Below, one piece after another: positions 49,200 through 57,983 of a stretch of 64,000 bases of DNA. The stretch is from positions 215,205 through 279,204 of the forward strand of contig NZ_JACIAY010000006.1 of assembly GCF_014194975.1 (NCBI RefSeq), in the 5' to 3' direction. Made by a program: the position numbers and the translations under genes. This DNA is from Sphingomonas sp. BK580 (lineage in GTDB: Bacteria > Pseudomonadota > Alphaproteobacteria > Sphingomonadales > Sphingomonadaceae). Each line of letters starts with the position of its first letter. Within the stretch, counting starts at the first letter, position 1. Below the pieces are notes generated by a model. The model saw nothing but the letters and a program-made list of their open reading frames with translations, had not been told where the DNA came from and made no database searches.

Positions 49200-50324
49200 A
49201 TGTCCATTCGTCCGTGGCGCGACATCACGCGCCGAGAGAGCCGCCAGATCATGGTCGGCAACGTTCCCGTCGGCGGCGGCGCGCCCGTCACCGTGCAGAC
49301 GATGACCAACACGCCGACCGAGGACGTGCGCGCCACGGTCGACCAGATCCGCCGCTGCGAGGACGCCGGCGCCGACATCGTCCGCGTCAGCTGCCCCGAC
49401 GTCGCCTCGACCAATGCGCTGCGCCAGATCGTGCGCGCCGCCAAGGTGCCGATCGTCGCGGACATCCACTTCCACTACAAGCGCGCGCTCGAGGCGGCCG
49501 ACGCGGGCGCGGCCTGCTTACGGATCAACCCGGGCAATATCGGCTCGTCCGAGCGCGTCGCCGAGGTGGTGCGCGCCGCCAAGGCCAACGGCTGCGCGAT
49601 CCGCATCGGCGTCAACGCGGGCAGCCTCGAGAAGGACCTGCTCGAGAAATACGGCGAGCCCTGCCCGGAGGCGCTGGTCGAGAGCGCGCTCGACCATATC
49701 AAGCTGCTCCAGGACCATGACTTCCACGAGTATAAGGTGGCGGTGAAGGCGTCCGACGTGTTCCTCGCGGTGGCGGCCTATCAGCAGCTGGCGGACGCGG
49801 TCGACTGCCCGCTCCATCTCGGCATCACCGAGGCGGGCGGGCTGATCGGCGGCACGGTGAAGTCGTCGATCGGCATGGGCTCGCTGCTGTGGTTCGGCAT
49901 CGGCGACACGATCCGCGTCTCGCTCTCGGCCGAGCCCGAGGAGGAGGTGCGCGTCGGCTTCGAGATCCTCAAGGCGCTCGGCATCCGCAACCGCGGCGTG
50001 CGCGTGGTCAGCTGCCCGAGCTGCGCGCGCCAGGGCTTCGACGTGATCCGCACGGTGCAGACGCTGGAGGAGCGGCTCCAGCATATCCGCACGCCGATGT
50101 CGCTCAGCGTGCTGGGCTGCGTCGTCAACGGCCCGGGCGAGGCACGCGAGACCGATATCGGTATCACCGGCGGCGGCAACGGGCGCCACATGGTGTATCT
50201 CTCCGGCGTGACCGATCATCACGTCCAGGACGACGACATGGTCGAGCATATCGTCCGGCTGGTCGAGGCCAAGGCGGCCGAGATCGAGGCGCGCGACGCG
50301 GCGGCGGCGCTCGCGGCGGAATAG
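49200..50324 (+). CDS. ispG: 4-hydroxy-3-methylbut-2-en-1-yl diphosphate synthase
   Basis: A 374-residue [4Fe-4S] enzyme of the MEP isoprenoid pathway (GcpE), converting MEcPP to HMBPP. The TIM-barrel starts [20 protein letters not shown] with '[12 protein letters not shown]' and '[10 protein letters not shown]', and the C-terminal domain carries the cluster cysteines in '[14 protein letters not shown]' and '[21 protein letters not shown]', whose NGPGE includes the conserved Glu ligand. Length matches the bacterial short form (no insertion domain). Start at 49200 by family alignment; the ribosome-binding site is weak. Monocistronic. Confidence 0.97.
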   Translation: MSIRPWRDITRRESRQIMVGNVPVGGGAPVTVQTMTNTPTEDVRATVDQIRRCEDAGADIVRVSCPDVASTNALRQIVRAAKVPIVADIHFHYKRALEAADAGAACLRINPGNIGSSERVAEVVRAAKANGCAIRIGVNAGSLEKDLLEKYGEPCPEALVESALDHIKLLQDHDFHEYKVAVKASDVFLAVAAYQQLADAVDCPLHLGITEAGGLIGGTVKSSIGMGSLLWFGIGDTIRVSLSAEPEEEVRVGFEILKALGIRNRGVRVVSCPSCARQGFDVIRTVQTLEERLQHIRTPMSLSVLGCVVNGPGEARETDIGITGGGNGRHMVYLSGVTDHHVQDDDMVEHIVRLVEAKAAEIEARDAAAALAAE

Positions 50325-50360
50325 GGCCGGTGCTATGGGTCAGGTCCTGGAGGGCCTGAC

Positions 50361-50546
50361 ATGACCTACCACGCCAAGGTGATCGCGGAAGGCAAGATCG
50401 TCATCCCGGCGGATCTGGGTCGAGACTTCGACATCAGGGGCGGCCTCGCGCTCGGGCAGCGTCACCATCCTCCCGTGCTCACCGGCGGTCGGCACCTGGC
50501 CGCGATCGATCCCGCGCTCGGCACCGACGAGCGCCTGAGCCGTTGA
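50361..50546 (+). CDS. AbrB/MazE-type antitoxin-like short ORF, possibly decayed
   Basis: A 61-residue frame whose first 26 residues, MTYHAKVIAEGKIVIPADLG followed by RDFDIR, match the swapped-hairpin AbrB/SpoVT DNA-binding domain of MazE/VapB-type antitoxins. After that the expected 'pGD.v.v...' strand is missing and the sequence becomes atypical (GGLALGQRHHPPVLTG...), so the reading frame may be shifted or truncated. No toxin gene follows; the next gene is an EamA transporter whose TTG start overlaps this stop codon. It is probably a relic of a toxin-antitoxin locus, or a short regulator. It begins 36 bases after ispG. Confidence 0.45.
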   Translation: MTYHAKVIAEGKIVIPADLGRDFDIRGGLALGQRHHPPVLTGGRHLAAIDPALGTDERLSR

Positions 50547-51445
50547 CCGCCGCGCGCGCGCTCTCGCCCGCGCTGGCCTTCGCGGTGGCGGCGGCGGGCA
50601 TCGGGCTGTTCTCGATCATGGACGCCTTCATGAAGGCGCTGACGCTCGCGCTCGGTGTCTACAACGCGCTGCTGTGGCGCGCGCTGCTCGCCGCGCTGAT
50701 CGGCGGAGCGGTGTGGCGGCTCGGCGGCGGACCGCGCCCGTCCGCGCGCGCGCTGCGGCTGCACGTCCTGCGCGGCGCGATCACCACCGCGATGGCGCTG
50801 CTGTTCTTCTGGGGACTGGCGCGGGTGCCGATGGCGCAGGCGATCGCGCTCACCTACGTTGCCCCCTTGCTCGCACTGCTGCTCGGTGCACTGTTCCTGC
50901 ACGAGCGCGTCGGCACGCGCGTGGTCGTGGCCTCGCTGGTCGCGCTCGTCGGCGTGGGCGTGATCCTCGCGGGGCACGCGCGGCAGGCGCTCGGACCCGG
51001 CGGGCTGCATGGCGCGGGCGCGATCCTGGCGTCGGCCGTCCTCTACGCCTGCAACCTCGTCGTGGCGCGGCTGCAGAGCCAGGTCGCGGACGCGCGCGAG
51101 ATCGCCTTCGTCCAGTCCGCGGTGCTCGCGGCGCTGCTCGGGCTCGCCGCGCCCTGGCTGGCGACGCTGCCGCCGGTGGCGCATTGGTGGCAGATCGCGA
51201 TCGCGGCGGCGCTGGCGACGGGCTCGCTCTTCCTGCTCGGCTGGGCCTATGCGCACGGCGAGACGGGCTTCCTCGCGACGACCGAGTATACGTCCTTCGT
51301 CTATGCCGCGCTGCTCGGCTGGGCGGTGTTCGGCGAGCGCGTCGCCACCACCACGCTGGCGGGCGCGGCCGTCATCGTCTCGGCGTGTCTCTACGCCGCG
51401 AGGCGTCGCGCCGTGCCGCGCGGCGCGCTAGAGGGGGCGGCATGA
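50543..51445 (+). CDS. EamA-family (DMT) transporter
   Basis: A 300-residue inner-membrane protein with ten spans, in two EamA repeats: the first from the N-terminus ('LAFAVAAAGIGLFSIMDAFMK'), ending 'ARVPMAQAIALTYVAPLLALLLGALFLHERVG' (excerpt), and the second from 'LHGAGAILASAVLYACNLVV' to 'EYTSFVYAALLGWAVFGERV'. These export or import small metabolites such as amino acids or nucleosides; the substrate is unknown. The TTG start at 50543 is chosen because the first membrane span needs it, even though the ribosome-binding site is weak and the codon overlaps the previous stop. It overlaps the following acetyltransferase gene by four bases. Confidence 0.85.
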   Translation: MTAARALSPALAFAVAAAGIGLFSIMDAFMKALTLALGVYNALLWRALLAALIGGAVWRLGGGPRPSARALRLHVLRGAITTAMALLFFWGLARVPMAQAIALTYVAPLLALLLGALFLHERVGTRVVVASLVALVGVGVILAGHARQALGPGGLHGAGAILASAVLYACNLVVARLQSQVADAREIAFVQSAVLAALLGLAAPWLATLPPVAHWWQIAIAAALATGSLFLLGWAYAHGETGFLATTEYTSFVYAALLGWAVFGERVATTTLAGAAVIVSACLYAARRRAVPRGALEGAA

Positions 51446-51924
51446 CGCTCTCGATCCGCCCTGCCGCCGCCGCCGACGTGCCGACCATGCTGCGCTTCGT
51501 ACGCGAGCTCGCCGCCTATGAGCGCGAGCCCGACGCCGTCGCGGCGACCGAGCCGATGATGGCGGAGGCGCTGTTCGGCAGCGATCCGGCGGCCGCGGCG
51601 CTGATCGCCGAGCGGGACGGCGAGGCCGTCGGCTTCGCTCTGTACTTCTTCACCTACTCGACCTGGACCGGGCGGCGCGGGCTGTGGCTCGAGGATCTCT
51701 ACGTCACGCCTGAGGCGCGCGGCAGCGGGGCGGGCGCGGCGTTGCTGCGCGCGCTCGCGGGCGTGGCGCTCGACCGCGGCTGCGCGCGGTTCGAGTGGAC
51801 CGTGCTCGACTGGAACACGCCCGCGATCGACTTCTACCGCGCCAAGGGTGCGGTCCCGCTCGACCAGTGGACGACCCAGCGCGTCGAGGGCGAGGCGCTG
51901 GTGAGGCTCGCGGGGCGCGGCTGA
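51442..51924 (+). CDS. GNAT-family N-acetyltransferase
   Basis: A 160-residue acetyltransferase. Motif A is 'LWLEDLYVTPEARGSGAGAAL' (the R/Q-x-x-G-x-G/A acetyl-CoA loop), then 'ALDRGCARFEWTVLDWNTPAI' and 'FYRAKGAVPLDQWTTQRVEGE'. The pattern 'DW....A..FY...GA' is typical of the diamine/thialysine acetyltransferase (SSAT-like) subgroup. The substrate is probably a small amine, which is inference. Its ATG overlaps the stop of the EamA gene (ATGA), so transport and acetylation may be functionally linked; the SMR transporter follows two bases later. Confidence 0.9.
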   Translation: MTLSIRPAAAADVPTMLRFVRELAAYEREPDAVAATEPMMAEALFGSDPAAAALIAERDGEAVGFALYFFTYSTWTGRRGLWLEDLYVTPEARGSGAGAALLRALAGVALDRGCARFEWTVLDWNTPAIDFYRAKGAVPLDQWTTQRVEGEALVRLAGRG

Positions 51925-51925
51925 G

Positions 51926-52249
51926 ATGGCGTGGGTGTGGTTGATCGGTGGTGGGCTCTTCGAGGTGGCCTTCACCACTTGCCTGCGCGAGGCCGACGGC
52001 TTCCGCCATCCCGGCTGGACCGTCGGCTTCCTGGTGTCGGTGTCGCTGTCGATGCTGCTGCTCGAGTGGGCGGTGCGGACGATCCCGATGGGAACGGCTT
52101 ATGCGGTGTGGACCGGGATCGGCGCGCTCGGCACCGTGCTGATCGGCATTCTCTGGTACGGCGAGCCCGCGACCCCGCTGCGGCTGCTGCTGATCCTCGG
52201 CGCGGTGTCGTGCATCGCCGGGCTCAAGCTGCTGGGTTCGGGGGCGTGA
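51926..52249 (+). CDS. Small multidrug resistance (SMR) family transporter, SugE/Gdx-like
   Basis: A 107-residue four-span membrane protein. The essential glutamate is in 'LIGGGLFEVAFTTCLREADG', and 'IPMGTAYAVWTGIGALGTVLI' is the conserved helix 3 of the SugE/Gdx branch, which exports guanidinium, or of its relatives. The usual W after the E-V pair in Gdx is replaced here by F-T-T, so specificity may differ. It would act as a dual-topology homodimer. The downstream TfoX-like gene overlaps by four bases (GTGA). No guanidine riboswitch is evident upstream. Confidence 0.85.
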   Translation: MAWVWLIGGGLFEVAFTTCLREADGFRHPGWTVGFLVSVSLSMLLLEWAVRTIPMGTAYAVWTGIGALGTVLIGILWYGEPATPLRLLLILGAVSCIAGLKLLGSGA

Positions 52250-52581
52250 CGCTCGATCGCGGCCTGGTCGACTGGGTCGCGGAGGCGCTGGCGCCGCTCG
52301 GCGCCGTGACGCACCGGCGGATGATGGGTGGGGCGGCGCTCTACCTCGACGGCGTGATCTTCGCGCTGGTCACGGGCGAGGGCGCGCTGTGGTTCAAGGC
52401 GGATGCCGGCAGCGACGCCGCGTGGGACGCGGCCGGATGCGAGCGCTTCCGCTACGCGCGCGCCGGGAAGAGCGCGTCGATCAACTATCGTCGCGCGCCC
52501 GAGGACGTCCATGACGACGCGGACGCGATGCGGCGGTGGGCCGTGCTGGGGGTAGCGGCGGGGCGGCGCGCCGCGGGGTAG
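52246..52581 (+). CDS. TfoX N-terminal-domain family protein
   Basis: A 111-residue protein with 'VAEALAPLGAVTHRRMMGGAA', 'LYLDGVIFALVTGEGALWFKAD' and 'FRYARAGKSASINYRRAPED' (excerpts), matching the TfoX N-terminal domain (residues ~1-100) found in stand-alone form in many bacteria. In the enteric competence regulator TfoX this domain is joined to a C-terminal helix bundle, which is absent here, so a competence role should not be assumed. The GTG start overlaps the SMR stop. It is the last gene of the closely packed cluster beginning near 50361. Confidence 0.82.
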   Translation: MTLDRGLVDWVAEALAPLGAVTHRRMMGGAALYLDGVIFALVTGEGALWFKADAGSDAAWDAAGCERFRYARAGKSASINYRRAPEDVHDDADAMRRWAVLGVAAGRRAAG

Positions 52582-52679
52582 CCCGGTAAGACGCGGCCCA
52601 GCGACCTGGTCGCTCGCCTGAGGCGGTCGTTATACTGGCATACTCTCAACGGCTTCCTGCCGGTCTCCCGGCGCCCTCG

Positions 52680-52775
52680 CCGTCATCCCCGCGGAGGCGG
52701 GGGGCCAGACGCGCGAGTCCTCGATGGAGCCGCGGCGTCCGCGTCCGTGGCTCCCCCGACTGCGCGGGGGTGACG
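52680..52775. repeat. Intergenic palindromic repeat doublet, copy 7
   Basis: 'ccgtcatccccgcggaggcg' and the inverted 'gcgcgggggtgacgg' enclose 'gccagacgcgcgag' and 'gtggctccc', as in copies 1 and 3. The rest of the gap 52582-52869 shows nothing else that I can recognise. Confidence 0.75.
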
Positions 52776-52869
52776 GAAGGAGGAGCGAGTGGAGAGAAGA
52801 GAACCGACGAGAGCGGCGCGGCACCGAGCGGCCGTTCAGCCGCCGCCCCCATCCAGGCCTCGCGTCCGC

Positions 52870-53448
52870 TCAGTCGCGCCCGGGCACGTCGTGGTCGTGC
52901 GGCTCCTCGCCCTCGGCCTTCGCCTCGTCGTAGCGCGCGATCGCCTCGAGCGTGATGCGACGCGCTTCCTCGCGGCCGCCCCAGGTGCCGATGCGCACCC
53001 ACTTCTTCTTCTCCAGGTCCTTGTAGTGGGTGAAGAAGTGCTCGATCTGCTGGAAGACGATCTCGGGCAGATCGTCCTTCTCGCCGACGTTGGCGTAATA
53101 AGGGAAGGTCGAGTCGACCGGCACGCAGACCAGTTTCTCGTCGCCGCCGGCCTCGTCCTCGAGGTTGAGCACCGCGATCGGGCGGGCGCGCACGACGCAG
53201 CCCGGGATGAACGGCGAGCGCGCCACGACCAGCGCGTCGAGCGGGTCGCCGTCGGGCGAGAGCGTGTGCGGCACGAAGCCGTAATTGGCGGGGTAGCGCA
53301 TCGGCGTGTGCAGGATGCGGTCGACGAACAGCGCGCCCGACGCCTTATCGAACTCGTACTTCACCGGCTCGCCGCCGGTGGGCACCTCGATCACGACGTT
53401 GAGATCGTCGGGCGGATCCTTGCCGACGGGAATGAGATCGATACGCAT
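52870..53448 (-). CDS. ppa: Inorganic pyrophosphatase (family I)
   Basis: A 192-residue cytoplasmic enzyme hydrolysing pyrophosphate to phosphate, which drives biosynthetic reactions. It carries the family signature 'DGDPLDALVVAR' (three Asp ligands), 'ANYGFVPHTLSPDGDPLD' and the later metal-site region 'YANVGEKDDLPE' with 'HYKDLEKKKWVRIGTWGGRE'. The start MRIDLIPVGKDPPDDLNVVI is standard. Length is slightly above the 175 of E. coli because of an acidic C-terminal tail (AEGEEPHDHDVPGRD). It lies 34 bases after the M61 peptidase gene and may be cotranscribed with it. Confidence 0.97.
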   Translation of the reverse strand: MRIDLIPVGKDPPDDLNVVIEVPTGGEPVKYEFDKASGALFVDRILHTPMRYPANYGFVPHTLSPDGDPLDALVVARSPFIPGCVVRARPIAVLNLEDEAGGDEKLVCVPVDSTFPYYANVGEKDDLPEIVFQQIEHFFTHYKDLEKKKWVRIGTWGGREEARRITLEAIARYDEAKAEGEEPHDHDVPGRD

Positions 53449-53482
53449 GCGCTTCCCCTTACTTGCGGCAACGCCCCGCGGG

Positions 53483-55411
53483 TCAGCGGGGCGTCAGGAG
53501 ACGATCGAGGCCACCGTCACCGGTGCCGATCTTCTGCAACCGCGGGTAGCGCAGCCCGCCGTGATAGTCGAGCGCTGCACTGCGGAATCTGTCCGAGGCC
53601 TTAACCATCAGCTGGACCGGCGCCTTGCTGGTCTTGGCGGCGGTGATCGCGGCCTTGAGCCTGTCGGCCGAGTAAGCGTCGCCGTTCACCGCCACGACCT
53701 GATCGCCCACGGTGAGCCCCGCGTCGAAGGCGGCGCTGCCCCAGGTGATGCCGGTGAGATTGCCCGCGGCGTCGAGCGCCAGCCCGCCCGAGTAGGTGAG
53801 GTTGGTGCTGTGCGCGCTCGCCTCGGCGGCCTTGAACGAGGGCGTCGGTGTCTCGCTATAGGTCAGTTGATAGCCGTTGCGCGCGAATCCCTCGATCGGC
53901 GCGCCCTTGGCGTGCTCGGTGAGGCGGCGCTGGAGATAGCCCGCCCAGTCCCACGGCACGAGGCCGTTGAGCGTCTTGGCGACGTCGTCGAACGTGTAGG
54001 TCAACTCGCCCCAGTCGCCGTCGCGCACGCCGAAGAAAGCGCGCGCGAAGTCGTCGATCGACTTGGCGCCGCCCGACTTCTCGCGCAGCAGCGAGTCGAC
54101 GTCCATCCAGACGAGCAGCCCCTCGTTGTAATAGTCCTCGCTGCGCTGCCAGCTGGTCCAGCCCTTTGGCCGGCGCGACGAGATGATCGGATCGTTGGTG
54201 GTGTCGAGCAGGTCGCGCCACTGCCGCGCCGGCTGGCTGTCGTAGAGCGCCATGATCGCGGCGTACTGGTCGAGCGTGTCCTGCTTGCTCACCAGCCCCG
54301 AGCGCGCCTGGAGGACATAACCCCAGAATTGCGTCTGACCCTCGTACACCCACAGCAGCGAGTCGCGCATCGGGGTGCGGAAGTCGGGGGTCCACAGGTC
54401 CGCGCCGCGGCGGAACTTGCCGTCCCAGCTGTGGGTGAACTCGTGCGGCAGCAGGTTGCGGCGGCCGGGGCCCTCGTCCCACTTGGTGAAATAGCCCGGC
54501 GTCACCCCGTTCTCGCTCGAGCGATGGTGCTCCAGCCCGATGCCGCCGAGCTGGTCGGTGATCGAGAGCAGGAACTCGTAATGGTCGTAATGCTGCGCGC
54601 CGAAGGTCTTCACCGCCTGGTCGACGAGCCGCTGGTGCCCCGCGATCTGCTCGGGCGTGGCGGCGAGCTCGGCGGGATCGTCGGCGAAGACGTTCAGGTT
54701 GACGCGCGGGCTGAGCGGCCAGGTCCTGCCGTAGCGCCCGGCGAGGATCGGGCTGTCGACCAGCACCTCGTAGTTGGTCGTCTCATAGGCATAGGTCGAG
54801 CCGGTCACCTTGGCCTTGAGCGCCCCCGCGGCGGTCCAGCCGTCCGGGTATTTGACGGTCATCTGGATCGGGATCTGTCGCGTGAACCAGCCGGCGGGAT
54901 AGAGGCTCACCGAATTGGGCTGGAGCGAGATCATCGTCGGCGTCACCGCGATGCGGCCCTGATTGGCGGCGGTGGCGGAGATGAACTGGAACTTGGCCTC
55001 GACGCTGCGCGCGCCCGCGGGGACGTCGAGGTGGAAGGCGAAGACGTCGACCGGATCGCGCGTCCACTCGATCCGCTTGCCGCCCGCGGTGACGATCAGG
55101 CCGGCGAGCTTCTCGATCTCGCCGCGCGGGCTGTGCGCGCCGGGCAGCCACTTGGGGAAGAGCAGGACGAGGTGGCCCGGCTGCGCCACCGGGATCGACT
55201 CGGTGACGCTGAGGATGCCACGGGTGGTATCGGTGGCGTCGACGGCGAGGCGGATCGTGCCGGGGTAGGGCGTGTCGCGCGGTGCGGGGATCGTGTCCTC
55301 GAACGGCACCGGCTGCGGCGCGCTGTTGCCCGCGGGCACCTGCGCGAAGGCGCCGAGCGGGGCGAGGACGGTGGAGGCCAGCAGCGCGGCTGCGGCGAAG
55401 CGACGGATCAT
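53483..55411 (-). CDS. Exported M61-family metallopeptidase with PDZ domain
   Basis: A 642-residue glycyl-aminopeptidase-type enzyme. The signal peptide (MIRRFAAAALLASTVLAPLG, cleaved near 'GAFAQVPA') sends it to the periplasm. An N-terminal beta-rich domain precedes the zinc site 'LLPHEFTHSWDGKFRRGADL' (HExxH) and the third ligand region 'LWVYEGQTQFWGYVL'. A PDZ domain is at about 520-630 ('LTYSGGLALDAAGNLTGITW', 'AFDAGLTVGDQVVAVNGDAYSA' in part). M61 enzymes remove N-terminal Gly/Ala from peptides. The ATG at 55411 fits the signal peptide; an earlier in-frame codon at 55438 is less likely. Confidence 0.92.
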   Translation of the reverse strand: MIRRFAAAALLASTVLAPLGAFAQVPAGNSAPQPVPFEDTIPAPRDTPYPGTIRLAVDATDTTRGILSVTESIPVAQPGHLVLLFPKWLPGAHSPRGEIEKLAGLIVTAGGKRIEWTRDPVDVFAFHLDVPAGARSVEAKFQFISATAANQGRIAVTPTMISLQPNSVSLYPAGWFTRQIPIQMTVKYPDGWTAAGALKAKVTGSTYAYETTNYEVLVDSPILAGRYGRTWPLSPRVNLNVFADDPAELAATPEQIAGHQRLVDQAVKTFGAQHYDHYEFLLSITDQLGGIGLEHHRSSENGVTPGYFTKWDEGPGRRNLLPHEFTHSWDGKFRRGADLWTPDFRTPMRDSLLWVYEGQTQFWGYVLQARSGLVSKQDTLDQYAAIMALYDSQPARQWRDLLDTTNDPIISSRRPKGWTSWQRSEDYYNEGLLVWMDVDSLLREKSGGAKSIDDFARAFFGVRDGDWGELTYTFDDVAKTLNGLVPWDWAGYLQRRLTEHAKGAPIEGFARNGYQLTYSETPTPSFKAAEASAHSTNLTYSGGLALDAAGNLTGITWGSAAFDAGLTVGDQVVAVNGDAYSADRLKAAITAAKTSKAPVQLMVKASDRFRSAALDYHGGLRYPRLQKIGTGDGGLDRLLTPR

Positions 55412-55545
55412 GGCGGCGTCCCGATGTGCTGTTGTCACATCGGGCGTAGCCAGCGCGCGCGGCGGTCGTCCAGCCCCGGAGCGGAAAAAAGGTCAGCGAG
55501 GGTGACGGTTCGGGGCGTCGGAGCGGCGCGCGGCCGCCCCGCCGA

Positions 55546-57222
55546 TCAGATCATCCCGGCCTTCATCTGCTTGACCGCGTGGTCGGCGGCGCGCGCGGTC
55601 ATCGCCATGAAGGTCAGCGACGGGTTGACGCACGACACCGACGCCATCTGCGCGCCGTCGGTGACGAACAGGTTGGGCGCGTCATGCGCCTGGTTGAAGC
55701 CGTTGAGCACGGACGTGCCGGGATCGCGCCCCATGCGCGCGCCGCCCATCTCGTGGATCGCCTCGCCGGGGACGTGCTTGCCGCGCCCGCCGGTGACGTT
55801 GGTCAGCCCGGCCTTGCGCAGCATCAGCTGGCCCTGCTCGAGCGCGTCGTCCATCATCTTGATCTCATTGTCGCGGAACGTCACGTCGAAGCGCAGCAGC
55901 GGGGTGCCGAAGCGGTCGGTCTTGCTGAAGTTGAGCATCACGCGATTGTCGTCGTACGGCAGGCACTCGCCGAACGCGCCCATCGAGAAGCGCCACGGGC
56001 CGTACTCGCGCATGCCGTGCTTCATCCCAGCGCCGAAGCCCTCGGGCGCGGCGGCCTGGCGGAACGCCTGGCCCTGATAGCCGTAGCCGCGCTTGAACGG
56101 CAGCTCCTCGGCGACCAGGTTGCGGAAGCGCGGGACATAGACGCCGCCGGGGCGACGGCCGTACTCGATCAGGTCGGTCATGCCCGGGATCTCGCCCGAG
56201 ACGCCGACCCGGAAGATATGGTCCATCACGCCGCTGCCGAGCGCGCCGTTGGAGTGGAACCAGCTGCGCTCGCTGTCCGCGGGACGCGAGTTGAGCAGCA
56301 CGTGCATCGAGCTCATCGCCGAGGCGCAGAGGAAAACCATTCGCGCGTTGACCACCTCGGCGCGTCCGGTGTTCGCGTCGACCAGCCGCACCCCCGTCAC
56401 GCGCTTGCGTTGCGGGTCATATTCGAGGTTGGTCGCCCAGGTGTCCGAGCGCAGCGTCAGCCGCCCGGTCGCGCGCGCCGCGGGCAGCGTCACCGCCTGG
56501 GTCGAGAAATAGGCGCCGAAGCTGCAGCCGTGGCTGCACTGCGCGCGCTTCTGACAGCGCGAGCGGTTCTGCTCGGGCTTGTCCTGGGTGATGTTGCTGA
56601 GCCGGGCGTTGATCAGCTTGCGGCCGGGGAACTCGCGCTCGAGCCGCTCCTTGAGCCACACTTCCGCGACGTTCATCGGGAAGGGCGGCATGAACTCGCT
56701 GTCGGGGAGATAGGGCAGATTCTCCTTGCCGCCCGACACGCCGATATACTTCTCGACATATTCGTACCACGGCGCGACGTCGTCGTAGCGGATCGGCCAG
56801 TCGGTGCCGACGCCCTCGCGCTTGTTGGCGGTGAAGTCGGCGTCGCTCCAGCGGAAGCTCCACCGCCCCCAGGTCAGCGACTTGCCACCCACCACCGACG
56901 GGCGCACCCAGTTGAACTTGTTGGGCGCGTCATAGTCGTAGGGGTTCAGGCGATCGTTGATGAAGAAGGGCTGGGTAGCGGGCGAGACCCAGCCGTTGAG
57001 CGCGAAATAGTCGCGCTTGGCGAGTGCCGCGGGCATCTTGTCGCGCGCCGGCACCTCATAGGCGGGCTTGCCGTCGAAGGGGTAATCCTCGCCATGCTCG
57101 ACCATGCGGCCGCGATCGACCATCAGGACGCGCAGTCCCTTCTCGGTGAGCTCCTTGGCGGCCCAGCCGCCGCTCACGCCGGAGCCGATGACGATGGCGT
57201 CGAAGCGATCAGTTGCTGCCAT
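55546..57222 (-). CDS. GMC-type FAD oxidoreductase (gluconate 2-dehydrogenase large-subunit-like)
   Basis: A 558-residue FAD-dependent dehydrogenase. It has the ADP-binding motif 'DAIVIGSGVSGGWAAKELTE' at the N-terminus and 'VVGGKSLTWGRWSFRW' for FAD, a cysteine-bearing stretch 'SRCQKRAQCSHGCSFGAYFS', and the C-terminal GMC site 'EAIHEMGGARMGRDPGTSVL' (His) with 'VNPSLTFMAMTARAADHAVK' (Asn). This is the large subunit of gluconate/2-keto-gluconate or sugar dehydrogenases. It lacks its own signal peptide and would be exported with the Tat-signal small subunit encoded 62 bases upstream. No cytochrome c subunit gene is nearby. Start chosen as ATG 57222; TTG 57231 is an alternative. Confidence 0.9.
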   Translation of the reverse strand: MAATDRFDAIVIGSGVSGGWAAKELTEKGLRVLMVDRGRMVEHGEDYPFDGKPAYEVPARDKMPAALAKRDYFALNGWVSPATQPFFINDRLNPYDYDAPNKFNWVRPSVVGGKSLTWGRWSFRWSDADFTANKREGVGTDWPIRYDDVAPWYEYVEKYIGVSGGKENLPYLPDSEFMPPFPMNVAEVWLKERLEREFPGRKLINARLSNITQDKPEQNRSRCQKRAQCSHGCSFGAYFSTQAVTLPAARATGRLTLRSDTWATNLEYDPQRKRVTGVRLVDANTGRAEVVNARMVFLCASAMSSMHVLLNSRPADSERSWFHSNGALGSGVMDHIFRVGVSGEIPGMTDLIEYGRRPGGVYVPRFRNLVAEELPFKRGYGYQGQAFRQAAAPEGFGAGMKHGMREYGPWRFSMGAFGECLPYDDNRVMLNFSKTDRFGTPLLRFDVTFRDNEIKMMDDALEQGQLMLRKAGLTNVTGGRGKHVPGEAIHEMGGARMGRDPGTSVLNGFNQAHDAPNLFVTDGAQMASVSCVNPSLTFMAMTARAADHAVKQMKAGMI

Positions 57223-57284
57223 GATGTTCAAGTCCGCGGTATCGAGGGTCGGGTAGGCCGGGGCGGCGCTGGCCGCCGCGCGGC

Positions 57285-57842
57285 TCAGGACGAGAAGATG
57301 CGCTTGACCTTGGCGTACGGGTACGCGCCGTCATAGTCGCCGGGGACCGGCAGATAGTGCCGCTCCTGCGTGATCCCGACCTCGGAGGTGTAATAGCCCG
57401 AGATCACGAGCTGGCGGAACGCGGTGAAGAAGGGCAGCCCGCCGGTCAGCTGGTCGTTCATCGCCAGCGTCAGCAGAGCGTCCTGCTGCGCCGCGGTCGC
57501 CTTGGCGGCGGGCACCTTGTAGTCGGCCATGCTGCGCGCGTCGATCGCGGCGAGACCGCCGAGGATCGTGGCGCGGTCGTCGTCGACCGCCCAGTCGCCC
57601 ATCATATGCTCGATATACTCCGGCACGCCCGCGGCGATCGCGCCCGGCGTGTCGGTGGTGGGCAGCACGCGCTCGCTGAGCGCCGCGACGGTGGCGCGCT
57701 GCGCGGCGGTGAAGACCGGCGCGGGCGGGCCGGTGTTGATCACCGGGTTGGGCTGGTAGGCGGCGGCGCGGGCGAGCGGGACGAACAGGTTCGCGCCGAA
57801 GACCGCGACCACGCCGGCGAGTGCCTGGCGACGATCGATCAT
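57285..57842 (-). CDS. Gluconate 2-dehydrogenase subunit 3 family protein
   Basis: A 185-residue small subunit with a Tat-like signal peptide (MIDRRQALAGVVAVFGANLF, with R-R-Q-A-L). The mature region matches the gluconate 2-dehydrogenase subunit 3 family: 'FTAAQRATVAALSERVLPTTDTPGA' (excerpt), 'GVPEYIEHMMGDW', 'ALLTLAMNDQLTGGLPFF' and 'GYYTSEVGITQERHYLPVPGDYDG' (excerpt). It acts as chaperone/escort for the FAD subunit encoded directly downstream. Sugar substrate not known. Confidence 0.9.
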   Translation of the reverse strand: MIDRRQALAGVVAVFGANLFVPLARAAAYQPNPVINTGPPAPVFTAAQRATVAALSERVLPTTDTPGAIAAGVPEYIEHMMGDWAVDDDRATILGGLAAIDARSMADYKVPAAKATAAQQDALLTLAMNDQLTGGLPFFTAFRQLVISGYYTSEVGITQERHYLPVPGDYDGAYPYAKVKRIFSS

Positions 57843-57983
57843 GCGTGCGCTCCGCGCGCGCGGCGTCCGTGAGTGACGCGCATATCCTCTCCCACCCCAT
57901 CAGGTTGTTGAGGCGGATGTTTCCACGTCAGGGCGGCGGCGTCAATGCGCTAACGGTAGCGGTACCACAAAGCGTTGGGTGAC

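Noticed and set aside
51926..52249. Guanidine riboswitch upstream of the SMR gene
   Set aside because: The gene begins one base after the previous stop codon, leaving no leader for a riboswitch.
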